This document shows, piece by piece, positions 24,215 to 33,795 of a DNA stretch of 64,000 nt. Location of the stretch: positions 490,001 to 554,000 of the forward strand of contig CAJQUN010000220.1 of the NCBI GenBank assembly GCA_907163345.1. The letters run 5' to 3'. The notes under the pieces are model-generated. The model was not told the origin of the DNA and did no database searches. It saw nothing but the letters and a program-made list of their open reading frames with translations. The translations under genes were made by a program, and so were the position numbers. How positions within the stretch are numbered: the stretch's first letter is position 1; every line of letters begins with the position of its first letter. The stretch is from Haberlea rhodopensis (lineage: Eukaryota > Streptophyta > Magnoliopsida > Lamiales > Gesneriaceae).

Positions 24215-24790
24215 TTCCGTCCGCAATCCCTTCAGAAAGTTTCTCATCTTTGCATGCCCATTGGTGGTAATGTGTGGAACATACCTCAACAACGAAAAAT
24301 AGTGCATAGCATAGTCTGACACTGACATGCTTCCTTGTTTCAAGTTTGCGAACTCATCTTCCTTCATCTCTCTCGCCGCCGCAAAGAAGTACCGGTTCAG
24401 AAACCGGGTTCTGAAGAGCGTCCAATCGACCAATGCACCCTGTGCTCTCAATTCCATTACCGTGCTCTTCCACCACATGGAAGGTTTCTTTGCTAGCTGG
24501 AACTCCGCCAGCCTCAGCCATGCCGTTCTAGCACAAGGAGCGGATACAAATATCTGCTCAAGTCTCTCTAGCCACTCTTCAGCCTCCTCCCCTGATTCTG
24601 TCCCCTCAAACCGGGGCGGGTGGTAAGTCAGAAACTGAGTCAAACTGATCTCACCAGGTAGTAACAACTGAGCCACTGGTTCCATGCCTACAGCTGGTGG
24701 AGGTAGAGGGTTTGTCTGACCAATGCTCGCATTAACACTTCCAACGTCACCCACCTCCTCATTGAGGTTTCCCAAGTTCATAGCCGCCAT
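24215..24790 (-). pseudogene. Element 2 gag N-terminal half
   Basis: The ATG at 24788-24790 is preceded by TTACAGC. It encodes MAAMNLGNLNEEVGDVG... and the gag core FEGTESGEEAEEWLERLEQI...WWKSTVMELRAQG, up to ELFDR, where the Athila-like LTR enters. About 192 codons are open. It is closely similar to element 3 gag. Confidence 0.9.
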
Positions 24791-24990
24791 GCTGTAACGC
24801 AAGGGTTAAAACAATTCCAAAACAAATATATATATGTTATGCCGTTAGATAACAGGAATGATAATAAGCATGTTAGTATAACAGTATATACAACAATACG
24901 CACCACATGCATAAACATGCTTCAAATGTAAGCATCTAGCCAATCATGCTAAGGCTACACTTCACTCGTTCCCGGGTTCTCTAACCACTA

Positions 24991-25001
24991 CTCTGATACC
25001 A
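24991..25001 (-). promoter_or_regulatory. Primer-binding site of element 2
   Basis: The minus strand reads TGGTATCAGAG, initiator-Met tRNA type, 4 nt inside the 5' LTR (LTR edge at 25006). Confidence 0.88.
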
Positions 25002-25960
25002 CTAATGTAAGGACCCTAGTTCCTTAAATGCGGATTAAAGGCATAATTAGAGCTAACATAAATTATCAGAGTAAAAAGATCGTGTTGAGACTATGAGCTT
25101 TAAGAATTACATGCCAAAATAAGGACTATCAAGTGGATTAGTTACATCCCCAATCGAATGAATGTTTTCACTATAGTTTTACACTACTGCAAGAGTAGAC
25201 ACTATACAAAAGTAATCATGTCCTTCATCTATCAAGAGTGTTCTTCACAAGCTCACCGCCTCAACCCGCTTTAGCCCCTTTCTATCATGCCAAAATGTAC
25301 CTACAAGGACAACCCCCAAAACATGAGCATAATATTATTCATATCCAACACAATATGAATATAAGGCGTAAATGCATAAATCATAATAAAACACTTCCTG
25401 TTTTTCCCATGCATTTTAAACGCTTCCTTTTTGGTTGTCCCTGTACCATAACTCATGAGTATAATCAAATAGATTATTTAATGGTCCACACATGTCATGA
25501 CATAATACCATTTCATTATCATCAATTACCAATCACCAATCCCTAGTCTGTTCATCACAATGTATTTTAATGCCCTCGCTTTTCATATAGGCGGCATAGA
25601 ATAACCTCGCTTCAATGGACATGCGGCGCTCCCACCCCTCGCTTCACATTGAGCGGCAAATATTCTTTCCTCGCCTCATATGATAACCACGCTTAAATGT
25701 GACATGCGGCGCTCCCACCCCTCGCTTCACATTTAGCGGCACCAAATCAAATAGCGGCAAGCATTAAAATCATCAAGGGATGACCATGACTCATGGGATG
25801 TGCACCAATAACCATCATATGCATATACAATCATCATGCATAATTCAACATGTATTTGCATCCACAATGCATAACTCCATATATACTCGCATCCACAATG
25901 CATAATCAATGAGTATATTAGATGCATGTACCGTTGGGTGCCCGTACGTCTTCTACGTAC

Positions 25961-26024
25961 CTTTCCAAAAAGTGGAATTTGATATGGCTTCACTTCCTTG
26001 GTTGCGTCGCCACCTGGGATGGTT
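25961..26024 (-). other. Predicted LTR mini-exon (element 2 5' LTR)
   Basis: On the minus strand GATTGTGTAG (AG at 26025-26026) precedes 64 nt ending GGAAAG|GTACGTAG (GT at 25959-25960). The segment begins AACCATCCCAGG, similar to the AGCCATCATAGA start in element 3. Confidence 0.38.
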
Positions 26025-26117
26025 CTACACAATCACACAACCCCATATTAGAAGCCAAATAATAGTCAAATACCAAAAATTCGTCAAAAAAATCCATTTT
26101 CCAAAATTCTACTACTG

Positions 26118-26265
26118 GCGATCGATCGCTACGTTGAGGCGATCGATCGCCTCAATTTTTGCCTTGCGGCGATCGATCGCTTCAAATATGGCGATCGATC
26201 GCCTGCCCTGTGATTTCGCCACTGTCCATCGGCGATCGATCGCGCCATTTCAGGCGATCGATCGC
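26118..26265. repeat. CGATCGATCG palindrome array (element 2 5' LTR)
   Basis: Six perfect GCGATCGATCGC/GCGATCGATCGCG copies, better preserved than in the 3' LTR. Confidence 0.93.
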
Positions 26266-27021
26266 CACATTCAGAATCGCGATTTCCACCATTTTTAAGC
26301 TACAATTTCTCCTACAACCTTACCAACACTTATACCAACAAATCCAAAACACAAAACACTAAAACCTTCAACAAACACCTTTAAACAACCATAAATCCAA
26401 CATCCAACCCAAAATCATACCAAACCCAACAAACCCATTTCAAAACTCAAATATCCAACTCAAATCAAAATAAATCTTTGCAAAAACAACTAGGAAGGTT
26501 ATATACCCTTCCTAGACCTCAAATCTTACCAAGAATCACACCAATGGAGTTTTTGCAAAGGTTTCTCTTCCTCCTTGAAGTGAAAATCGAAAATGGGTAA
26601 GGGTTAGGGTTAGGAGGGGGGTTTGGGGATTTAAAGACTGAATGAATAAAGTGATGGGTAAAGGTGGAGTAATTGGGTTATAGGGCTTTTAATTAAAATT
26701 ATACCCCAAAAATTAACATGATGTACAAAATACCCCAACACGGTATTTTAAAAGCATTTTACCAACATGTACCAAAAAATCAATTAAATTCATGCTTTCC
26801 AATTAATTGTCAACCATTACAATTAAATCATGTTAATACTCAATTTCCCCAACATGCACAATATACATCCCGAATGCATTCCCGGTCACGCCTACCATGT
26901 GACTAAGTATTTCAACATGATAATTAATTCAGGCACATAAATCAATTATCACCTTAATTAATCGTATAAGCATAATCAACGCCCAAATTGTAATTAATTA
27001 TTTCGGGGATATCACAGATTC

Positions 27022-27506
27022 TCTTCGAGAAATCCGGCTCCCGAGCCAGCTTCCAGCCATTTTTCTCCAAAGAGAAAAAGAGAGGGGTTTTGGGGAGATG
27101 GGGCGCGAAGACAGAGGGAGGAGAGAGGAGAGATTCCGTTCAATGACAGAATACCGATTCCACTTGGAATATATAGTACCAAGGCTCCAAAATACCAAGT
27201 CCTCCACAAATACATCATGACTCATTAAAAATCACTTGTTTTCAATAATTATCTCTCAAGCCTCAAATTCCATTACTAGCCCCAATTCAAAGTACCCCGG
27301 ACCCCAGATACCACCAAAGATCTAATTCCAAGGTTTTTCACCATGGTGAGAATACAATCTCAACCTATGGACCAATGATCCCAAAATACCCGATTTGACA
27401 TCCTCGGGTGTTCCAACACCGCAATTAATTCATAATTGCCACAATTAAGATCCATTAAGGATCATTACCACACCGGGATTAACACCATTAATTCCCAGGC
27501 ATCACA
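27022..27506 (-). repeat. Outer element 3' LTR, proximal part
   Basis: Resumes the outer LTR immediately after the GATTC copy and ends AGGCATCACA at 27506. It aligns with 54516-55000, including the reversed TATATA promoter region. Confidence 0.9.
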
Positions 27507-28340
27507 ATTGTCCATCACTAATAAAATTTCGTCCTCGAAATTTTGCACAGGCGTACTCTTCGTATCGCCGTGACCACACAATCCAAATGGATCCACATCG
27601 TCGAGTCATGAACATATCATGAACGACATACTAACCGCGAGGACACCAACCTCGCACCAATACCTGGAATGGAGTAAATCTCCCAAACCATCACAATCTT
27701 AAAAGAACGTTCAGCATACCCCGATGCTAACCACCCAAAAGCAGTCGGTCAACCCTAACTGCTAACCAAACAAATCATTCGTGATTCCAACATAGAGATT
27801 CCCCCCAAATGATATCTCTATAACTTAGCCAACGATGTTAAACATACATTGTTACCAAAGAAACCACCAGTACACAACAGTGTACCTAACTACATCCGGT
27901 TTCCACTTTCCAAAACCATCTCCATCGGAGGAATAGTTGCACCAGTTTGAAACACGGATCGGGCAACTCACTGCCACCTATCAACACAAAACACATCTCC
28001 AAAGATGTCTACATCCGTGTGTTCCAAGAAATCACATCTTGGTCCCAACACACTATCGAGACTCCACAAGATCTCAAGTTCCACAGAGGACATGCAAGAC
28101 AAACTATTGCATTCTCGTCACCTGTGTCGACAATGACACTCAACAATCCGAACCTGGCCATCCCTCTTTTTACCCTAGGATTCAATAATCCCCACACAGG
28201 GAGGCTATCAAATTATCCAACAAGGAATTTCCATAACCCCAAAATACGACAATTCCTCCTCAGAGGAAATCGACCAAACCCCACGATCATTCTTCAGAAC
28301 ATCGTGCCATTGAGACTACCAATCTCAATGTGCCATAATC
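27507..28340 (-). other. Outer element interior, segment 1 (non-coding)
   Basis: Next to the LTR the minus strand has ATTTCGAGGACGAAAT and then a degraded polypurine region. Otherwise there is no gag or pol similarity and only short random frames. The segment ends at TAATC (28336-28340), the copia target site. Confidence 0.7.
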
Positions 28341-29713
28341 TGTTGGGATCGGGGTAGTATTTAGAAGGGGGGGGTTGAATAAACACTAGATATAATTTCG
28401 ATTTCTTTTTCTTGGTTAACTGTAAACTGTTAAGTGTTACAGTTGCTTCTCAATAACAGGCAAGTCAGTAGACACTTATTATAGTGCGGAAGACGTCTAC
28501 AAAACTTGTGAGGAATAAAACTGAAGTAATAAAGCAATAAATGAATAATACGAGAGTTGTTTCTGGAAGTTCGAAGCACAACGCTTCTACGTCTCCCCTT
28601 CTTCCTTTGCAGGAAGGATTCACTAGAAGACTTGGTTTACACTTTACAGTATACAACCTCCTTAGGCACTAACACACTTGGCCTAAACTCCTAGCAATCA
28701 CACTCTTCTTATCTTTTGGATACAAGTGATTTTACAACACTCTCTACAGAATAAAACTTTCTAGCTTTGAGAGTTTCTAAGCAGCAGACTTCAATTGAAA
28801 ATAATCTGTCACAGATTCAGTTTTGCGGTTTGTCTGCTCTTTGCTAAACGTTTGAAATATCAGTCGTATAGCTTTCTTGCTTTGAAGTATTTCTCTTAGT
28901 TTGAAAGTTGCTCAGCACTTCTTCATTCTCTGCTTGGACGTATTTATAGGTTTGGTTGTCCAACGGTAGCCTTTTTTTGTATATGGAATTGATTAGCTTT
29001 CCAAATACATGTTGTCTTCTTTCCTATTTTGTAAAACAACGGCTCTTTTCACTCTGACGGTAATGGTGGCGGAAATATAGCAGGGTGCGCCGCTCTGTTG
29101 TACTTTTGTCAGAGAATGTTGTACTTACTTTGTCTCGTTGCTTAGACTTCTGCTGGTTTCTTTGTTCAACTGGTCGTTCATCCTCTTAAGACCAGTTGAT
29201 GTCCTTGTTCAGTGAGAGACTTTCCAGCTGATAGTTATCCAGTTTATGTCTTCACCCGGTTGATGTCTTCATCCGGTTGATGTCTTTACCAGTTGATAGC
29301 TTGTCCGGTTGGTATCTATCCAGTTGATGTCTTCATTCGGTTGATGACTATCCAGTTGATGTCTTCATCCGGTTGATGACTTCATACGGTTGATGACTTC
29401 ATACCAGTTGATGACTTCATCCGGTTAGTGTCTTTATCAGTTGATAGCTTGTCTGGTTGATAGCTTGTCCGGTTGGTGTCTATCCAGTTGATGTCTTGTC
29501 CGGTTGATGACTATCCAGTTGATGTCTTCATCCGGTTGATGACTATCCAGTTGATGTCTTGTCCGGTTGATGACTATCCAGTTGATGTCTTCATCCGGTG
29601 AGACTTTAATATCCGGTAGGTGTATTCACCCGGTAGGTCTTTAGCATCCGGTTGATCTTTAACATCCAGTAGGTGTTTGTAATCACCAAAACTTAGAAAT
29701 CGTTTTCCCAACA
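28341..29713 (-). repeat. Copia 3' LTR
   Basis: 1373 bp, with TG...CA ends TGTTGG/CCAACA. It holds a minisatellite at 29163-29668. Confidence 0.95.
29163..29668. repeat. Minisatellite inside copia 3' LTR
   Basis: More than 20 degenerate units of about 17-19 bp, CC(G/A)GTTGATG(A/T)CT(T/A)..., alternating CCGGTTGATG and CCAGTTGATG. The same array is in the other LTR at 39922-40430. Confidence 0.85.
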
Positions 29714-29715
29714 AT

Positions 29716-29730
29716 TTCCCCCTTTTTGGT
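29716..29730 (-). promoter_or_regulatory. Polypurine tract of the copia element
   Basis: The minus strand reads CCAAAAAGGGGGAAA next to the LTR start TGTTGGGAAA. A near copy (ACAAAAAGGGGGAAG) lies inside at 30163-30178. Confidence 0.85.
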
Positions 29731-29736
29731 GATGAC

Positions 29737-30542
29737 AAAACTAAGCAGTAATCGATTTCCTACTAGAGTAAATAAGAAAAGAGTCCTGAAAATACTTGAA
29801 GACATCATGGAAACGAAATTTTCATTAAATATAAGCAGATTACAAGTTGTAATCAAACTGGACAATTGAGAGAAATTCATCTTTATATAAGATGGATTCT
29901 TACACTTTGAATAGAATCTAAGACAAGTCTAGTTTTACATAAAATAGATGATACATGACAAATTTCTCTTTAATTAAACAAAGTAGACCGGAAGGCTTCG
30001 ATCCACCTAGTTGCGGAGAGGAAGAGCTCGATCCACCTTGTTTCAGAGAGAAGGTCGGGAAGAGGAAGAGTCATATGTATATTCATCAGGCAGCTCCTTT
30101 AGTTTTTATGGAATCGCCTAATAAGAATATTCTATCTCTGTCGAGAATACTCTATCTCTGTCTTCCCCCTTTTTGTCATCAGCACCCAGGCATCTGCTGT
30201 TAGTAGTTCCTGACTGATGAGGAGCACCAGAACAGGATCAAAGCGCTGAAGCTTATCAGAGCTGGGTTAGATAAGTAATCAACCCATGAGGGGTTGATTT
30301 AGATAAGTAATAAACCCATGAAGCGGGAAAGGATCTAACAGAAAACCAGGGAATGAGAAATATCTTAAAAGTAAGCATGATGAGTGTATGTGTGTTATGT
30401 GACCAAACAAGAACCTCTATTTATAGGAAAAACAAGGTAGCAATAAATGTGAATGCATTTATGTTAAATAGTGAATACAGAGAGACAGTCAATTTAACAC
30501 AGAAGTAAATAGGAGTAAGTAAGAGAGAGTCAGAAAATGATA
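29737..30542 (-). other. Copia 3' untranslated region
   Basis: Between the accessory ORF stop and the polypurine tract. It contains the second polypurine-like copy at 30163-30178 and a repeated TAATCAACCCATGA/TAATAAACCCATGA near 30270-30320. Plus-strand frames here show no similarity. Confidence 0.6.
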
Positions 30543-33260
30543 CTATTTGCGCCCGAACCAATGTTTGGTATAGTCGCGTTTTTCGGTAGGCGGTTGGCGC
30601 GGACTTCGAGATCTTTGTTGAGCAGTGGGTCTGGACTGAGGGAGTGCTCCAGTTGCAGGGGATGAATGAGCAGCTGAACTTGAGGCTCTCTGAGAAGAGG
30701 GAGCAGTTCGACTGGGTTCAGGCAGCCTGCGGATAGTTTGAGGAACAGCAGGCATACTGTTGCAGATATCTTGAATTTGAGACGCAAACGCTGCTTGCAT
30801 GGTGGCCAATTGATCAGTCAAAATCTTTTTGGCGTCGTCAATCTTTTCTCCAAGAGCCATTGAGGTGGCAGTATGAAGAGATTCATTGTTCTGATTGATC
30901 TGAAGACGCGCCTGGCCAATATGAGAAACTGCTTCTGCAACCGCATTCTCAGCAAATGTTTGAAGTCTAGTGACAGTAGTAGTTAAACTACTTAGGTCAG
31001 CGTAGACTTGCTGGAATTTAGAGTCCGTTTGCTGCTGAAGAGTTCCTAAAATAAGAGTTGCAGCCCTCTCTTCCTGCTTAAGATTATGAACATCATTGGT
31101 CAGTGCTGTAATAGCGGTGGAGAGATGAGCTAGCTGGGCAGCGATGTTTGGTGGCTCGTCCAGAGGGTTTGTGAAGACAAAGAAACCCTCGGATAGTTCC
31201 TGATCCATGGACGGATCGCCGGCAAGCATCGGGATATCAGCAGCAGGGGCAAGCGCATTGGGATGAGCAATGACGACTGCAGTGGATGGTAAAGTAGTAG
31301 CGTCAATATGAGGGGCCGCAGTTGAGGCGGAGATAGCTACATCTATAGTTCCAGTTTCTTCCACGTGCGGAGCATCCAGTTCAGCATTGGCTTGATCAAT
31401 CCCAGCAGCAGACGCTTGAGTATGATCATTGGAATGAGAGGATTCACTTGGTTCATTATTTGCAGAGGAGATGGTGATCTGCTGAACCACATTCTGAATA
31501 ACTGAATCGACATTGGTGTGATCAACAATCATTTGGTGGGGCCGTTGATCATGTGGAGAGCTGGGAGCAGAGGATGCTGCCTCCAAAGTAGTTGGTGTGG
31601 CGTCTGCTCCAGTAGGAGAGGTCTCCAAAACAGTAGAAGTAAGCTCCACAGTAGGAGGGACAACCTCTAAATTTGCAATAGCCATTTGTAGATCTGGCTG
31701 ATCAGGGCTTGCAATAATTTCAGAAGAGGAGCATGAATGAATCCCAGTGGATATGCGAAGATCATGAAGAGCAAGCTCAGCCATTTCCAGCTTGAGGCCT
31801 AGAGCGTTTAGAACTGCTCGATCATGATTCGCTGTTCTTGAATGTCCATCAAACACTTGAATGCGGGATGTAACAAGAGCTTGGAGTCCGCCCACATAGT
31901 TCATAATACTAAAGACATCACGCAGCTTCAAACTTTTCTCAGGTTCGGGGATTTGCAGATAGGTCAGGATTTTGTTTTCATCTTGCTTTGCCTGAGCCAG
32001 AATAGGATCGATATCATCAAAGCGAACCTGTACTCGAGCCTTTACCCAACGATCAAAAATCTCCAGTTGGGGTTCCAGTTGGGCTTTAACTGCATCCATG
32101 ACCATTTGAATCTCGAATGCAACAGGAGTGGACACTGGAGCAATAAGAGATTTTCCTTTGTCAGCTGGAGTGGCCTTGGGATGACAGTAAGGACAAGTAG
32201 ACTTGGGTGTCCTGAAGCTGATAGAGCCTGGGGCCTGCTGAGAGCTCACCTGAGCTGAAGAGGTGTCGATTAATGGAGCAGACACCATGGCTAATGCAGC
32301 AGTGGGTTCCCCAGTTGAAGGGATGACAGGGCTGGGTTCTCTGTCAGAAATAACACCTGTAGGTCCGGCAGAGGAGATAGTGTCGGAGGCGGCAGTGTCT
32401 CTCTGACAAGCATCTAGATGAGCAATTTTTCTGGTCCTTGGCTTCTTAGGAGGAGGAGGAGGAGGAGGAGACTCAGCGGATTCAGAGACAGTCTGTTCCG
32501 AGTCACTAATGACTTGAGTCAACCGGCGCTTTGTTGCTCCACCTTCTCTGCCACTTCGTTGGCGATGAAGCTGAAGGTACTTGTGAGTGACGAGTCTCCC
32601 TGGATGAAGATGAGAGAGAGCCCCTGTCTTGATGTGTTTGCTCTCAAATAGACTGCTTAGTGGGAGAGCAAAACCGGATTGACCCTTGCCAGATACGACG
32701 AGACTAGTCAGTATTTGAAATAACACCGCTGACCAGTTTATCTCCAATCTTTTGCATATGGCAGTCATGACATCGAATTTCTCAGGGGTGATCATATCAA
32801 ATGATCCAGCTTTACAGAGGATCCCCTTTGAGATGATGTCTGCCAGTTGTCGATAGTGGCTCTTCATTAATACCTTCCTGAAAGGAGGTCGTTGAATACG
32901 ATGGTCAGAGTCCGACACTGTGAGCCGCATCTCTTCTCTTAGGTCTGCCGGAATAGTCGAAAAGTCAGTGAGTCCAGTGGAGGGTAGGCACAGATGAGTG
33001 GCAAATTCTGGTTGAGTGATGGTGACTGACTGCCCAGAGATGGATGCCACAACGGTGTCATCCACAACAGTTGCTGTGGCAAAGAATTCTTGTAGTTCAT
33101 CCTGGTAAAATGAGGGAGCCTGGCTTAGGATCACTAATAGCCCTGAGTTATCCAGCTTTTGAATTAAATCCTTTGTTTCCTCATCAGATGAAGTATATAT
33201 GGAGTGAAAATCGACGTGAACAGCATTTGTGATAAAACTCGGTTGAACATTCTTCGACAT
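30543..33260 (-). CDS. Accessory ORF of the copia element, 905 aa, unknown function
   Basis: One open frame of 905 codons downstream of pol, where Sireviruses such as soybean SIRE1 carry an env-like gene. I see no signal peptide or membrane segment, so an envelope is unlikely. Residues 15-225 look like a compact domain (HVDFHS; YQDELQEFFATATV; THLCLPSTGL; AGSFDMITPEKFDVMTAI; INWSAVLF). From memory it resembles uncharacterised proteins abundant in Lamiales genomes and, loosely, the 'putative plant transposon protein' domain. Residues 235-280 are basic, with seven prolines then KKPRTRK, a possible nuclear signal. CPYC is at 356-359. Residues 510-700 are Ser/Thr/Pro/Ala-rich, 705-835 heptad-like and probably coiled coil, and 850-905 Ser/Arg-rich, ending FGRK. 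Start at ATG 33258-33260. Function is not known. Confidence 0.8.
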   Translation of the reverse strand: MSKNVQPSFITNAVHVDFHSIYTSSDEETKDLIQKLDNSGLLVILSQAPSFYQDELQEFFATATVVDDTVVASISGQSVTITQPEFATHLCLPSTGLTDFSTIPADLREEMRLTVSDSDHRIQRPPFRKVLMKSHYRQLADIISKGILCKAGSFDMITPEKFDVMTAICKRLEINWSAVLFQILTSLVVSGKGQSGFALPLSSLFESKHIKTGALSHLHPGRLVTHKYLQLHRQRSGREGGATKRRLTQVISDSEQTVSESAESPPPPPPPKKPRTRKIAHLDACQRDTAASDTISSAGPTGVISDREPSPVIPSTGEPTAALAMVSAPLIDTSSAQVSSQQAPGSISFRTPKSTCPYCHPKATPADKGKSLIAPVSTPVAFEIQMVMDAVKAQLEPQLEIFDRWVKARVQVRFDDIDPILAQAKQDENKILTYLQIPEPEKSLKLRDVFSIMNYVGGLQALVTSRIQVFDGHSRTANHDRAVLNALGLKLEMAELALHDLRISTGIHSCSSSEIIASPDQPDLQMAIANLEVVPPTVELTSTVLETSPTGADATPTTLEAASSAPSSPHDQRPHQMIVDHTNVDSVIQNVVQQITISSANNEPSESSHSNDHTQASAAGIDQANAELDAPHVEETGTIDVAISASTAAPHIDATTLPSTAVVIAHPNALAPAADIPMLAGDPSMDQELSEGFFVFTNPLDEPPNIAAQLAHLSTAITALTNDVHNLKQEERAATLILGTLQQQTDSKFQQVYADLSSLTTTVTRLQTFAENAVAEAVSHIGQARLQINQNNESLHTATSMALGEKIDDAKKILTDQLATMQAAFASQIQDICNSMPAVPQTIRRLPEPSRTAPSSQRASSSAAHSSPATGALPQSRPTAQQRSRSPRQPPTEKRDYTKHWFGRK

Positions 33261-33795
33261 TTTGAATGATTGAGGTGAAGGAGCAGCAGCAATCTGTTAA
33301 AGGAAATTTTCTGAAAGAAACGATTGTTGCAGTAAGATGTTTGGAGAAGATGAAGAGAAGAGAAAACTAAAGGCGGTGAAAAAGGAAGTATATGTAACGT
33401 CGTACTGTAGATGATCGGACACATGTATACGTGGCAATCATCTAACGATTAAAAAGATTTTAACCAAAAATAAAAGGACAGGATTTAGGCGGGAGTGAAA
33501 TAATTTATTTTACACAAAAGTAATTTTGAATTCCGACGTTCATTAGGTTAATTAGTATCGAGGGTTATTTTTGTCAAAGCATATTTGGTAACATCAACTG
33601 GTATGTGGGGTTCGACTGGTAGGAAAACATCTACTGGATGCAGAGTCCTACTGGTACGAATACCCCCACTGCAGTTGACCATTGTATTACCAGCTTAGCT
33701 TAAATAACCATGATAAAATTAAAACAGAAATTCCCCCTAAATAAATGCAACTAAACTAACAAATTCCCCCTGAATTCATTACCCAAACAAAATAA
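33261..33795 (-). other. Copia pol-accessory ORF spacer
   Basis: Non-coding. It holds two polypurine-like motifs on the minus strand (TTAGGGGGAATTT and TCAGGGGGAATTT, near 33729-33775), just downstream of the pol stop. Confidence 0.6.

Larger units (their letters stand above)
5453..27016 (-). mobile_element. Element 2: decayed Ty3/gypsy chromovirus with three nested insertions
   Basis: TG at 5453 and CA at 27016 are flanked by GATTC (5448-5452 and 27017-27021). It lies in the outer 3' LTR. Orientation is minus: 5' LTR 25006-27016 (2011 bp), primer site 24991-25001, gag starting at 24790, then protease, RT, RNase H, an integrase remnant and chromodomain ending at 10041, polypurine tract at 9971-9984, and a split 3' LTR 5453-6148 plus 8653-9970 (2014 bp in total). 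Frameshifts, a stop in the integrase zinc region and loss of the integrase core make it non-autonomous. Confidence 0.93.
25006..27016 (-). repeat. Element 2 5' LTR
   Basis: 2011 bp, uninterrupted. On the minus strand a TATAAT/TATAAC promoter region lies around 26685-26705, a donor-like GGTAAG at 26528-26529, a CGATCG array at 26118-26265 and a predicted mini-exon at 25961-26024. Confidence 0.93.

Noticed and set aside
31343..32258. Open frames on either strand inside the copia accessory ORF and pol
   Set aside because: They are short frames antisense or out of frame to long conserved coding sequence.
30543..33260. Accessory ORF as a retroviral-type envelope
   Set aside because: No signal peptide, transmembrane segment or cleavage-site pattern can be seen. 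Only its position after pol is envelope-like.
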